Of a stretch of 64,000 bases of DNA, positions 1 through 10,548 are shown one piece after another. The stretch comes from Argentina anserina (lineage: Eukaryota > Streptophyta > Magnoliopsida > Rosales > Rosaceae). How positions within the stretch are numbered: the stretch's first letter is position 1; every line of letters starts with the position of its first letter. The notes below the pieces were generated by a model. The model was not told the origin of the DNA. It worked only from the letters and a program-made list of their open reading frames with translations, and made no database searches. The position numbers and the translations under genes were made by a program. The DNA is taken from contig NC_065877.1 in NCBI RefSeq assembly GCF_933775445.1, positions 17,732,001 to 17,796,000 on the forward strand. Direction: 5' to 3'.

Positions 1-67
1 GTTCTTGGGCAGCAATTCGACTTTGTTTGTGAGAGAATGGAGATGGCGAATTGTGAGGGAGGCCATG

Positions 68-77
68 CCTTTTATAG
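68..77 (-). promoter_or_regulatory. LTR TATA box, copy 1
   Basis: The minus strand reads CTATAAAAGG, a strong plant TATA box, between the purine-rich U3 and the presumed R region. Transcription would start about 25-35 bp downstream, near 35-45. Confidence 0.65.
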
Positions 78-250
78 AGGAAGGAGGAGAGGAGGGGCTG
101 CTAGGGTTTTGAATGGGCTGATCCATGTATTTCCTTTTTTTTTTCTTTTCTTTCCTTCTCGATTGAATGATGATAATCTTTGTCAGCCACATGCATTCTC
201 CCTTCTTCTAGACCACATGCATTCTTCAGAATTATCTCTTTGTTCTCTCC

Positions 251-419
251 TTCCTTTTTCTTCTTTTGTTTCCTTCTTTTCTTATTCTTTCCATTTAATG
301 GCTGGATGAACATTCCCTCCTTTAAGGCTGCATACTTCTTCCTTTTCATCTTATTCAGAAACTAAATTAGTTCTTTCCTTTTTCTCCTTTTGTTTCCTTC
401 TTCTCCTCTTTCTTTCCAT
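251..419 (-). repeat. Two imperfect direct repeats of a pyrimidine/purine tract in U3
   Basis: The stretches 251-294 and 375-419 are imperfect copies of one 44-45-bp tract. Both start TTCCTTTTTCT on the plus strand, share TTTTGTTTCCTTCTT in the middle and end CTTTCCAT. A further tract lies at 131-160. On the minus strand these are GA-rich and sit upstream of the TATA box. Equivalent pairs are at 5151-5319, 10051-10219 and 14949-15117. GA-rich promoter tracts can bind plant GAGA-type factors and can form triplex DNA; either role is inference. Confidence 0.6.
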
Positions 420-735
420 AATTTCCAAGTCATTATCTCACATTTAATTCTGAAAATAAGGAAAGGAAATAATAAATATAAATCACATATGTTACAGAAT
501 TATCGAATAATAAAAATCCTAACCAAACTAGGTTTCCTAGTTCGACAAGGAATACTACTCTATAGCACTCTCGACAATTTCTGCATTTTACACCCGTTTT
601 AGCACCAAAAGGGAATGAACGTCACTAAAGACTCCTAACTCGACTCAATGACTCTATACTACAATAATAAGGGCTAAGTAAAGTACGAATGGAGGTAAAA
701 ACATGTTAAGAACGTCGCACAAAGTGCTCCTATCA

Positions 736-748
736 ACTACCCCACACT
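736..748 (-). other. Polypurine tract, copy 1
   Basis: The minus strand reads AGTGTGGGGTAGT directly against the LTR start TGATAG. This is the expected place of the plus-strand primer. The tract is interrupted by T, as is common in this motif; the call rests mainly on position. Confidence 0.7.
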
Positions 749-2290
749 TGGCTTTTGCTAGTCCCTTAGCAAAACAAAACAAAACAACACAAAACTCTAT
801 TGCCCCTAAATGATTGCCTCAGAATCTCAAAACACATAGCTTTCAAGTTTAAGCATTTGCATGTAAGCACATAAATTCCAAGTTTCATAAACATGTTTCA
901 TGGAATGAATAAGTAAGAAATGAGACAATAAGCACATAACATGTTTAGTTAATCCAATCCTCCTCACAAGGCATACTCTCTTCTTTTCACTCAGATTCAT
1001 GGTTATGATTCACACACAAGTTTATGCAAGAGAAAGGATAATAAAGCATGAAATAGCTTGCATATTTCATCAAATGAAAGCTCTTTGTGAATAACAAAAG
1101 GAAAACCTCATTTAACAACTAAGTGCACAAATGGACCAAAACCATATGCTCAACTGTTGTGATCATCTCCACAAACCAAGATTTGCTCATTTTAAGAATC
1201 ATTAGGATCATTATACAAGGTGAATGTTTAGGCTTAGGTAAAGGCATGGAATATCAAGGAATTACAAAGGTAATCATATAGACTTAGCAGAATAAACATC
1301 ATCCTTATAACACCACACACCATCAAGGGCCTTGGGCCCAATCATCATTTCTACCACAAAGTGAACATGAACAAAGGTCAAATAAACATTTTTAGACCTT
1401 CAATTACAACTCAACTCCAAATCACACATGGAAGACAACATATTTTCCTTTCTTTCCTTGTATTGCCGATCTCATCATTTTTCATTCATCATCATTTTTT
1501 TTTTCTTTTTTTTTTTTCGGCATTTGCTTAAAAGCTTTTTCATATTTTCTTTTCTCATGTCTTCCACCCCACACTTATTTCATGCATCATCACAACATCA
1601 TCTCAAAAATAGTTCTGTCAAGTCTATAGGACAAGGTAGAGATAACTATACTAAGCATGGAGATAACATAGGTGATGAAGAAAAGGCTTAATGTAGGCTC
1701 AATTGGGGTTCAACTAAGGGGTCCCAAGCAGGGCACATATAGGGATACATGGCTGTTTGTCTAAAGTGGTGTAATCCTAGAAATGATCCATAAATCCCTT
1801 TCAAAATCAGAGCATTTTATGACTTAAAAGTTTCAACAATCACAAAAGATGAGTTCTAGTAAATTCTAGAGTCCATTAAAAGCTATGGCACATAGTCATT
1901 GAATATGCAAAGAATAATGAGGTTCACAAAACAACCACGAAATTTCATATTATCAGTCAAGAAGAAAGCATAGATAGGCTCAAAAACTCACAGGTTGTTA
2001 TGGACTTAGACTAACCAAACATGTATGCCATATTACATTCAATCAAAATCTCACATGTTCATACCAAATCCACATTATCAATGAAACTTACAATTCAATT
2101 CTTATGAAATGCAAAACCATCATCTATGCATTTAGAGACATAATCATCCTAGACTTTAGGGGCATCCTAAGACTCAAAACAACACATTTTTTTTTTCGAA
2201 TTTTTTAAACATTTTTACGAATTTTTTTCTTTCTTTTTCGTTTATATCATGAAATCAAAGTAAAAATCAGCAAACAATGATCATGCAACC

Positions 2291-2329
2291 CTACCCCACA
2301 CTTAGAAAATTACATTGTCCTCAATGTAA
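2291..2329 (-). other. Post-pol signature of Athila/Tat-type elements
   Basis: The minus strand holds ATTGAGGACAATGTAA and, a few bases later, CTAAGTGTGGGGTAG. I recall this pairing from the region between pol and the 3' LTR of plant Athila/Tat Ty3/gypsy elements. ACATTG and CAATGT also form a 6-bp inverted repeat around a 4-nt loop. Copies lie at 7191-7229 and 12090-12128. It suggests that gag-pol was deleted while its 3' flank was kept. Confidence 0.55.
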
Positions 2330-2463
2330 GCTCAATAATCAGAATGTAATTCATAAGTATAGACTAAGATTACACATCAACACATATACAATTCAACCAT
2401 AAGAGTGAAGGGATAAGAAAATTCAAACTCCCGTAGACGACTCCTCCACAGGTACGGTTGAAA

Positions 2464-2487
2464 TGGGTTGCCTCCCATGCAGCGCTT
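2464..2487 (-). other. GGGAGGCAACCCA signature, remnant of the pol 3' end
   Basis: The minus strand reads AAGCGCTGCATGGGAGGCAA followed by CCCA. From memory, GGGAGGCAACCCA recurs just after the pol frame in many plant Ty3/gypsy elements. Copies lie at 7364-7387 and 12263-12286. Together with 2291-2329 it keeps the order expected at the 3' end of a larger element. Confidence 0.45.
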
Positions 2488-3735
2488 AATGTTTATAGTC
2501 CTTTAGCCTAGACTCTTCACTTCTTTTTAAGTTGTAGGCCACGCCACTTAGAGTTCTACACCTCCAAATTTGTGCCTCTTTGACTATCAAAACTCAATCA
2601 TGTTCACCCACTCTTAAACTACATCGTATCAAGAAAAAGAACATTAGAAGAGTGAACATGGGAACTCAAAGAATAAGTTAGTATAATGTTAATGATTAAG
2701 TAAAAGTTAGTATAAGTGAAATTAATTGCAAATCATGAATCAAAAGTTAGAGTGTGGTGCAACTCTGCGTCTTGCAACACTTGTCGTCCTTCCCAAGTCA
2801 TTGAGAGCTTCAATCAACTGTTAAGAATAGAATTCTCCAACTCTTTCTTAAAATCACTATCTGGCAACTAAGGTATACAAAGACACACAAAATGTTAGAG
2901 ATTAAGTATAAAATGAAATAAAAGAAATGTTAGCAATTGAATAGAAATATAGTTAAACTTAAAGACAATTTTTTTTCTTTTTGTTCGAAATCTACAAATG
3001 TAAGAGTAATACTAAGTCTAATTGATTTTATTCACACACAATCCTAACTTTTAAGGTACGTGGAGCAGAGGAGCTAACTGTGCAATGGACTGAAATAGCC
3101 CAAGGTAAGGGTCTTGCTTTATCCGATATACCTTAAAAATTAGAATATTATTTTCTTTTGAAACTATATACATCTATTTATACAAAGTTATTTTCTAAGT
3201 TATAAAGCGAGGTGGACGTGCGGCCTAAGTATATCGTCTAGACACAAACTCATTCCTTTGTTTCAGAAGGCTGGATAGCTAGATTCAGAGATAGTTACAA
3301 GGCAGGACTCATTTGTTGGTAACCACGGAGAGCAAGCTCTCTATCGACTCCATCACCGAGATGTATGTCAGTCTATGGGCCTCTGAGATCCAATTTTGTA
3401 AACCTTGAACCAGGGTAATGAAAATAGCAAGCCCCTTACTCAGCTCGGAATAACTTTGTGTGTTAGACTGCTCGCAAAGTGTTAATAAAAGCCGCCCTCA
3501 ACCCCAAGTGACCTTTGCAAGGTACAAATGGAGGGTTAAGGCTAATATTAACAAAATGGACTTTACCTATTCCATTCACCTTATAACTTACAATAAACTA
3601 AGCATAAATAAACATTTAGCTTCCTTAAAAATATAACTAAGTGTAACAAGTATCCTATATTTATATTACTACAACAATATAACAAATAACAACACAAACT
3701 CTATCACAATTAAAATTTAAGTTTTTTTTTTTTTT

Positions 3736-3795
3736 ACTCCTTTCGGAGTTACTGTTCACAGAAGCACTATTTTACGATTACTGTTCACATAAGCA
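3736..3795 (-). repeat. Hairpin and short direct repeats in the leader
   Basis: ACTCCTTTCGGAGT at 3736-3749 can form a 5-bp stem. It is followed by two near-identical 18-mers, TTACTGTTCACAGAAGCA at 3749-3766 and TTACTGTTCACATAAGCA at 3778-3795. The group lies about 80-150 bp inside the primer-binding site, where a packaging or dimerisation signal could sit; that role is a guess. Equivalent repeats are at 8649-8695 and 13548-13593. Confidence 0.5.
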
Positions 3796-3871
3796 TATTA
3801 ACTAAAATACAATTATACAATTCACAATATAACACAAAATTAACACTTCAAAGCATTGAGAATTAATCAAT

Positions 3872-3889
3872 TCCCCGGCAACGGTGCCA
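3872..3889 (-). other. Primer-binding site (tRNA-Asp type), copy 1
   Basis: On the minus strand this reads TGGCACCGTTGCCGGGGA, 3 bp after the LTR end. From memory the 3' end of plant tRNA-Asp is complementary to TGGCGCCGTTGCCGGGGA, so this is 17 of 18 matches, with the mismatch at 3885. Athila and related Ty3/gypsy elements use this primer. Confidence 0.85.
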
Positions 3890-4213
3890 AAATGATAGAG
3901 CGTTCGTTTAGAACGTCTATAAAATACCCTGAAAAACATCATCGTTAGTATAGAATAAGCAGGGATCGTTCAGTCCGGGGAATCAAAAGGGCCTCAACAC
4001 TTATCATGTTATTGGGGGATTTGATTTGGATTCTAAAACTACAACTGAAAATAAATCCTAAATTACTTATATACAATTGATCAACCACTCATCACATAAC
4101 CAAAACACGAATTCTACTCAAGAAACATGTATGACACGTATTGAATAACATATAGGCAGCAACTATTTTCGATTCTTCTTAAGTCAATTTCAATTCCAAT
4201 TCTAATTAGAGCC

Positions 4214-4461
4214 CGAAGCGGTTCATCTAATCGTTAAGACTTCTTATTTATCTAGAATCAACGAAGCGTTCAATCCTAAACATATGCTAAAAAGAGTTCA
4301 ACATAACGAAGCGTACTAGTTAAACACAAAGTAGCACATAAGCACATTAAGTCGAATTGGAGACATGTAAGCAAGCATGGCGTCACTCATCTTGATTAAA
4401 CATGCAAATTCCTAGAACTATCACAGCCCTATATAAGTATCCATAATTGAAACACGAAGCG
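4214..4461 (-). repeat. Four CGAAGCG motifs in the R/U5 part of the LTR
   Basis: CGAAGCG occurs at 4214-4220, 4262-4268, 4307-4313 and 4455-4461 on the plus strand, in otherwise AT-rich sequence. The same set recurs in LTR copies 3 and 4. Its function is unknown. Confidence 0.5.
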
Positions 4462-4967
4462 CATATTCAATCAATGAACACTTTGGTGAATTAAATCGCA
4501 ACCCTAGGAGAACCATGGCCTTGGCTTCCTCAAGCATTGATTTAGATGCACAAATTCAAGGAATAAATTAAAATAAAACCTAAATATAAATTGAAAACCT
4601 ACTGCCCATAGATGCTACACACGGCACACACACATATTTCATGAGTTCATGCAATCAAAACATAAAACCAAAGAAGTCTGAATTTATGTTCTTCATATAT
4701 GAAACCGAAAATAACATCCAATAATTCATACAATGAATTCGAAATTTGCAGAAAATAAAAAGAAAGATTACAAGTCATGGATGAATCACACATTAGAAAC
4801 CTTCTAGGACGAAGCAAGGATGAATTCGAATTGGTGGAGGAGGAAGATGAGCACGGCTTGGTGATGATGGATGAAGGTTTTTGGCTTGAATTTTCTGGAT
4901 GTTCTTGGGCAGCAATTCGACTTTGTTTGTGAGTGAATGGAGATGGCGAATTGTGAGGGAGGCCATG

Positions 4968-4977
4968 CCTTTTATAG
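4968..4977 (-). promoter_or_regulatory. LTR TATA box, copy 2
   Basis: CTATAAAAGG on the minus strand, about 660 bp into the LTR. It places the U3/R border near 4940-4950, giving U3 of about 690 bp and R plus U5 of about 1050 bp. Confidence 0.65.
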
Positions 4978-5635
4978 AGGAAGGAGGAGAGGAGGGGCTG
5001 CTAGGGTTTTGAATGGGCTGATCCATGTATTTCCTTTTTTTTTTCTTTTCTTTCCTTCTCGATTGAATGATGATAATCTTTGTCAGCCACATGCATTCTC
5101 CCTTCTTCTAGACCACATGCATTCTTCAGAATTATCTCTTTGTTCTCTCCTTCCTTTTTCTTCTTTTGTTTCCTTCTTTTCTTATTCTTTCCATTTAATG
5201 GCTGGATGAACATTCCCTCCTTTAAGGCTGCATACTTCTTCCTTTTCATCTTATTCAGAAACTAAATTAGTTCTTTCCTTTTTCTCCTTTTGTTTCCTTC
5301 TTCTCCTCTTTCTTTCCATAATTTCCAAGTCATTATCTCACATTTAATTCTGAAAATAAGGAAAGGAAATAATAAATATAAATCACATATGTTACAGAAT
5401 TATCGAATAATAAAAATCCTAACCAAACTAGGTTTCCTAGTTCGACAAGGAATACTACTCTATAGCACTCTCGACAATTTCTGCATTTTACACCCGTTTT
5501 AGCACCAAAAGGGAATGAACGTCACTAAAGACTCCTAACTCGACTCAATGACTCTATACTACAATAATAAGGGCTAAGTAAAGTACGAATGGAGGTAAAA
5601 ACATGTTAAGAACGTCGCACAAAGTGCTCCTATCA

Positions 5636-5648
5636 ACTACCCCACACT
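5636..5648 (-). other. Polypurine tract, copy 2
   Basis: Identical to the copy at 736-748 and abutting LTR copy 2. Confidence 0.7.
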
Positions 5649-8600
5649 TGGCTTTTGCTAGTCCCTTAGCAAAACAAAACAAAACAACACAAAACTCTAT
5701 TGCCCCTAAATGATTGCCTCAGAATCTCAAAACACATAGCTTTCAAGTTTAAGCATTTGCATGTAAGCACATAAATTCCAAGTTTCATAAACATGTTTCA
5801 TGGAATGAATAAGTAAGAAATGAGACAATAAGCACATAACATGTTTAGTTAATCCAATCCTCCTCACAAGGCATACTCTCTTCTTTTCACTCAGATTCAT
5901 GGTTATGATTCACACACAAGTTTATGCAAGAGAAAGGATAATAAAGCATGAAATAGCTTGCATATTTCATCAAATGAAAGCTCTTTGTGAATAACAAAAG
6001 GAAAACCTCATTTAACAACTAAGTGCACAAATGGACCAAAACCATATGCTCAACTGTTGTGATCATCTCCACAAACCAAGATTTGCTCATTTTAAGAATC
6101 ATTAGGATCATTATACAAGGTGAATGTTTAGGCTTAGGTAAAGGCATGGAATATCAAGGAATTACAAAGGTAATCATATAGACTTAGCAGAATAAACATC
6201 ATCCTTATAACACCACACACCATCAAGGGCCTTGGGCCCAATCATCATTTCTACCACAAAGTGAACATGAACAAAGGTCAAATAAACATTTTTAGACCTT
6301 CAATTACAACTCAACTTCAAATCACACATGGAAGACAACATATTTTCCTTTCTTTCCTTGTATTGCCGATCTCATCATTTTTCATTCATCATCATTTTTT
6401 TTTTCTTTTTTTTTTTTCGGCATTTGCTTAAAAGCTTTTTCATATTTTCTTTTCTCATGTCTTCCACCCCACACTTATTTCATGCATCATCACAACATCA
6501 TCTCAAAAATAGTTCTGTCAAGTCTATAGGACAAGGTAGAGATAACTATACTAAGCATGGAGATAACATAGGTGATGAAGAAAAGGCTTAATGTAGGCTC
6601 AATTGGGGTTCAACTAAGGGGTCCCAAGCAGGGCACATATAGGGATACATGGCTGTTTGTCTAAAGTGGTGGTAATCCTAGAAATGATCCATAAATCCCT
6701 TTCAAAATCAGAGCATTTTATGACTTAAAAGTTTCAACAATCACAAAAGATGAGTTCTAGTAAATTCTAGAGTCCATTAAAAGCTATGGCACATAGTCAT
6801 TGAATATGCAAAGAATAATGAGGTTCACAAAACAACCACGAAATTTCATATTATCAGTCAAGAAGAAAGCATAGATAGGCTCAAAAACTCACAGGTTGTT
6901 ATGGACTTAGACTAACCAAACATGTATGCCATATTACATTCAATCAAAATCTCACATGTTCATACCAAATCCACATTATCAATGAAACTTACAATTCAAT
7001 TCTTATGAAATGCAAAACCATCATCTATGCATTTAGAGACATAATCATCCTAGACTTTAGGGGCATCCTAAGACTCAAAACAACACATTTTTTTTTCGAA
7101 TTTTTTAAACATTTTTACGAATTTTTTTCTTTCTTTTTCGTTTATATCATGAAATCAAAGTAAAAATCAGCAAACAATGATCATGCAACCCTACCCCACA
7201 CTTAGAAAATTACATTGTCCTCAATGTAAGCTCAATAATCAGAATGTAATTCATAAGTATAGACTAAGATTACACATCAACACATATACAATTCAACCAT
7301 AAGAGTGAAGGGATAAGAAAATTCAAACTCCCGTAGACGACTCCTCCACAGGTACGGTTGAAATGGGTTGCCTCCCATGCAGCGCTTAATGTTTATAGTC
7401 CTTTAGCCTAGACTCTTCACTTCTTTTTAAGTTGTAGGCCACGCCACTTAGAGTTCTACACCTCCAAATTTGTGCCTCTTTGACTATCAAAACTCAATCA
7501 TGTTCACCCACTCTTAAACTACATCGTATCAAGAAAAAGAACATTAGAAGAGTGAACATGGGAACTCAAAGAATAAGTTAGTATAATGTTAATGATTAAG
7601 TAAAAGTTAGTATAAGTGAAATTAATTGCAAATCATGAATCAAAAGTTAGAGTGTGGTGCAACTCTGCGTCTTGCAACACTTGTCGTCCTTCCCAAGTCA
7701 TTGAGAGCTTCAATCAACTGTTAAGAATAGAATTCTCCAACTCTTTCTTAAAATCACTATCTGGCAACTAAGGTATACAAAGACACACAAAATGTTAGAG
7801 ATTAAGTATAAAATGAAATAAAAGAAATGTTAGCAATTGAATAGAAATATAGTTAAACTTAAAGACAATTTTTTTTCTTTTTGTTCGAAATCTACAAATG
7901 TAAGAGTAATACTAAGTCTAATTGATTTTATTCACACACAATCCTAACTTTTAAGGTACGTGGAGCAGAGGAGCTAACTGTGCAATGGACTGAAATAGCC
8001 CAAGGTAAGGGTCTTGCTTTATCCGATATACCTTAAAAATTAGAATATTATTTTCTTTTGAAACTATATACATCTATTTATACAAAGTTATTTTCTAAGT
8101 TATAAAGCGAGGTGGACGTGCGGCCTAAGTATATCGTCTAGACACAAACTCATTCCTTTGTTTCAGAAGGCTGGATAGCTAGATTCAGAGATAGTTACAA
8201 GGCAGGACTCATTTGTTGGTAACCACGGAGAGCAAGCTCTCTATCGACTCCATCACCGAGATGTATGTCAGTCTATGGGCCTCTGAGATCCAATTTTGTA
8301 AACCTTGAACCAGGGTAATGAAAATAGCAAGCCCCTTACTCAGCTCGGAATAACTTTGTGTGTTAGACTGCTCGCAAAGTGTTAATAAAAGCCGCCCTCA
8401 ACCCCAAGTGACCTTTGCAAGGTACAAATGGAGGGTTAAGGCTAATATTAACAAAATGGACTTTACCTATTCCATTCACCTTATAACTTACAATAAACTA
8501 AGCATAAATAAACATTTAGCTTCCTTAAAAATATAACTAAGTGTAACAAGTATCCTATATTTATATTACTACAACAATATAACAAATAACAACACAAACT

Positions 8601-8771
8601 CTATCACAATTAAAATTTAAGTTTTTTTTTTTTTTACTCCTTTCGGAGTTACTGTTCACAGAAGCACTATTTTACGATTACTGTTCACATAAGCATATTA
8701 ACTAAAATACAATTATACAATTCACAATATAACACAAAATTAACACTTCAAAGCATTGAGAATTAATCAAT

Positions 8772-8789
8772 TCCCCGGCAACGGTGCCA
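8772..8789 (-). other. Primer-binding site (tRNA-Asp type), copy 2
   Basis: Same sequence and position as in copy 1, including the single mismatch to tRNA-Asp (8785). Confidence 0.85.
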
Positions 8790-8792
8790 AAA

Positions 8793-10535
8793 TGATAGAG
8801 CGTTCGTTTAGAACGTCTATAAAATACCCTGAAAAACATCATCGTTAGTATAGAATAAGCAGGGATCGTTCAGTCCGGGGAATCAAAAGGGCCTCAACAC
8901 TTATCATGTTATTGGGGGATTTGATTTGGATTCTAAAACTACAACTGAAAATAAATCCTAAATTACTTATATACAATTGATCAACCACTCATCACATAAC
9001 CAAAACACGAATTCTACTCAAGAAACATGTATGACACGTATTGAATAACATATAGGCAGCAACTATTTTCGATTCTTCTTAAGTCAATTTCAATTCCAAT
9101 TCTAATTAGAGCCCGAAGCGGTTCATCTAATCGTTAAGACTTCTTATTTATCTAGAATCAACGAAGCGTTCAATCCTAAACATATGCTAAAAAGAGTTCA
9201 ACATAACGAAGCGTACTAGTTAAACACAAAGTAGCACATAAGCACATTAAGTCGAATTGGAGACATGTAAGCAAGCATGGCGTCACTCATCTTGATTAAA
9301 CATGCAAATTCCTAGAACTATCACAGCCCTATATAAGTATCCATAATTGAAACACGAAGCGCATATTCAATCAATGAACACTTTGGTGAATTAAATCGCA
9401 ACCCTAGGAGAACCATGGCCTTGGCTTCCTCAAGCATTGATTTAGATGCACAAATTCAAGGAATAAATTAAAATAAAACCTAAATATAAATTGAAAACCT
9501 ACTGCCCATAGATGCTACACACGGCACACACACATATTTCATGAGTTCATGCAATCAAAACATAAAACCAAAGAAGTCTGAATTTATGTTCTTCATATAT
9601 GAAACCGAAAATAACATCCAATAATTCATACAATGAATTCGAAATTTGCAGAAAATAAAAAGAAAGATTACAAGTCATGGATGAATCACACATTAGAAAC
9701 CTTCTAGGACGAAGCAAGGATGAATTCGAATTGGTGGAGGAGGAAGATGAGCACGGCTTGGTGATGATGGATGAAGGTTTTTGGCTTGAATTTTCTGGAT
9801 GTTCTTGGGCAGCAATTCGACTTTGTTTGTGAGTGAATGGAGATGGCGAATTGTGAGGGAGGCCATGCCTTTTATAGAGGAAGGAGGAGAGGAGGGGCTG
9901 CTAGGGTTTTGAATGGGCTGATCCATGTATTTCCTTTTTTTTTTCTTTTCTTTCCTTCTCGATTGAATGATGATAATCTTTGTCAGCCACATGCATTCTC
10001 CCTTCTTCTAGACCACATGCATTCTTCAGAATTATCTCTTTGTTCTCTCCTTCCTTTTTCTTCTTTTGTTTCCTTCTTTTCTTATTCTTTCCATTTAATG
10101 GCTGGATGAACATTCCCTCCTTTAAGGCTGCATACTTCTTCCTTTTCATCTTATTCAGAAACTAAATTAGTTCTTTCCTTTTTCTCCTTTTGTTTCCTTC
10201 TTCTCCTCTTTCTTTCCATAATTTCCAAGTCATTATCTCACATTTAATTCTGAAAATAAGGAAAGGAAATAATAAATATAAATCACATATGTTACAGAAT
10301 TATCGAATAATAAAAATCCTAACCAAACTAGGTTTCCTAGTTCGACAAGGAATACTACTCTATAGCACTCTCGACAATTTCTGCATTTTACACCCGTTTT
10401 AGCACCAAAAGGGAATGAACGTCACTAAAGACTCCTAACTCGACTCAATGACTCTATACTACAATAATAAGGGCTAAGTAAAGTACGAATGGAGGTAAAA
10501 ACATGTTAAGAACGTCGCACAAAGTGCTCCTATCA
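8793..10535 (-). repeat. Complete LTR copy 3 (1743 bp)
   Basis: It runs from TGATAG at 8793 to CTATCA at 10535 and has the same length as copies 2 and 4. By eye the only LTR difference found is at 9834, where copies 2 and 3 carry T and copies 1 and 4 carry A. The TATA box is at 9877-9868 on the minus strand. Confidence 0.9.
9868..9877 (-). promoter_or_regulatory. LTR TATA box, copy 3
   Basis: CTATAAAAGG on the minus strand in the same LTR position as in the other copies. Confidence 0.65.
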
Positions 10536-10548
10536 ACTACCCCACACT
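10536..10548 (-). other. Polypurine tract, copy 3
   Basis: Identical to the copy at 736-748 and abutting LTR copy 3. No equivalent exists beside LTR copy 4, where satellite begins. Confidence 0.7.

Larger units (their letters stand above)
1..735 (-). repeat. LTR copy 1, cut by the window edge (U3 and TATA region)
   Basis: This matches 4901-5635 of the next LTR almost base for base. It ends on the plus strand in CTATCA at 730-735, the inverted complement of the TGATAG that opens the other end of complete copies. The part present is the 5' portion of the LTR on the minus strand: U3, the TATA box and the start of the transcribed part. It carries A at 34, where copies 2 and 3 carry T and copy 4 carries A. 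Confidence 0.9.
736..3892 (-). mobile_element. Retroelement internal region, copy 1 (no gag/pol)
   Basis: This 3157-bp region lies between two LTRs. On the minus strand it runs from the primer-binding site (3889-3872) through an AT-rich leader and then the post-pol-like signatures (2487-2464 and 2329-2291) to the purine tract (748-736). No open frame exceeds about 90 codons and no capsid, protease, reverse transcriptase, RNase H or integrase motif is visible. The longest frame (1428-1691) is a translated T-run. Private differences include one missing G near 1771 and a T-run of 10 near 2187, against 9 in the other copies. It looks like a large retrotransposon derivative (LARD) that would depend on an autonomous partner. 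Confidence 0.85.
3893..5635 (-). repeat. Complete LTR copy 2 (1743 bp)
   Basis: On the plus strand the LTR opens with TGATAG at 3893 and closes with CTATCA at 5635, a perfect 6-bp terminal inverted repeat with the canonical TG...CA ends. On the minus strand U3 runs from 5635 to about 4945, a TATA box lies at 4977-4968, and R plus U5 fill the rest. U3 has three long purine tracts. A hairpin with stem CGTTC/GAACG lies at 3901-3915, just inside the PBS-side end. Minus-strand frames within it (for example 4793-5092) cross the TATA box and look spurious. Confidence 0.9.
5636..8792 (-). mobile_element. Retroelement internal region, copy 2 (no gag/pol)
   Basis: At 3157 bp this is nearly identical to copy 1 at an offset of 4900. 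It shares with copy 1 the T in the primer-binding site (8785) that copy 3 lacks. It has a private C-to-T change at 6317. As in the other copies there is no recognisable coding domain, only short low-complexity frames over T-runs. Confidence 0.85.

Noticed and set aside
4793..5092. 99-codon minus-strand frame in each LTR (also at 9693-9992 and 14591-14890)
   Set aside because: Its start lies upstream of the LTR TATA box, it resembles no known protein, its composition is low complexity, and it recurs only because the LTR does.
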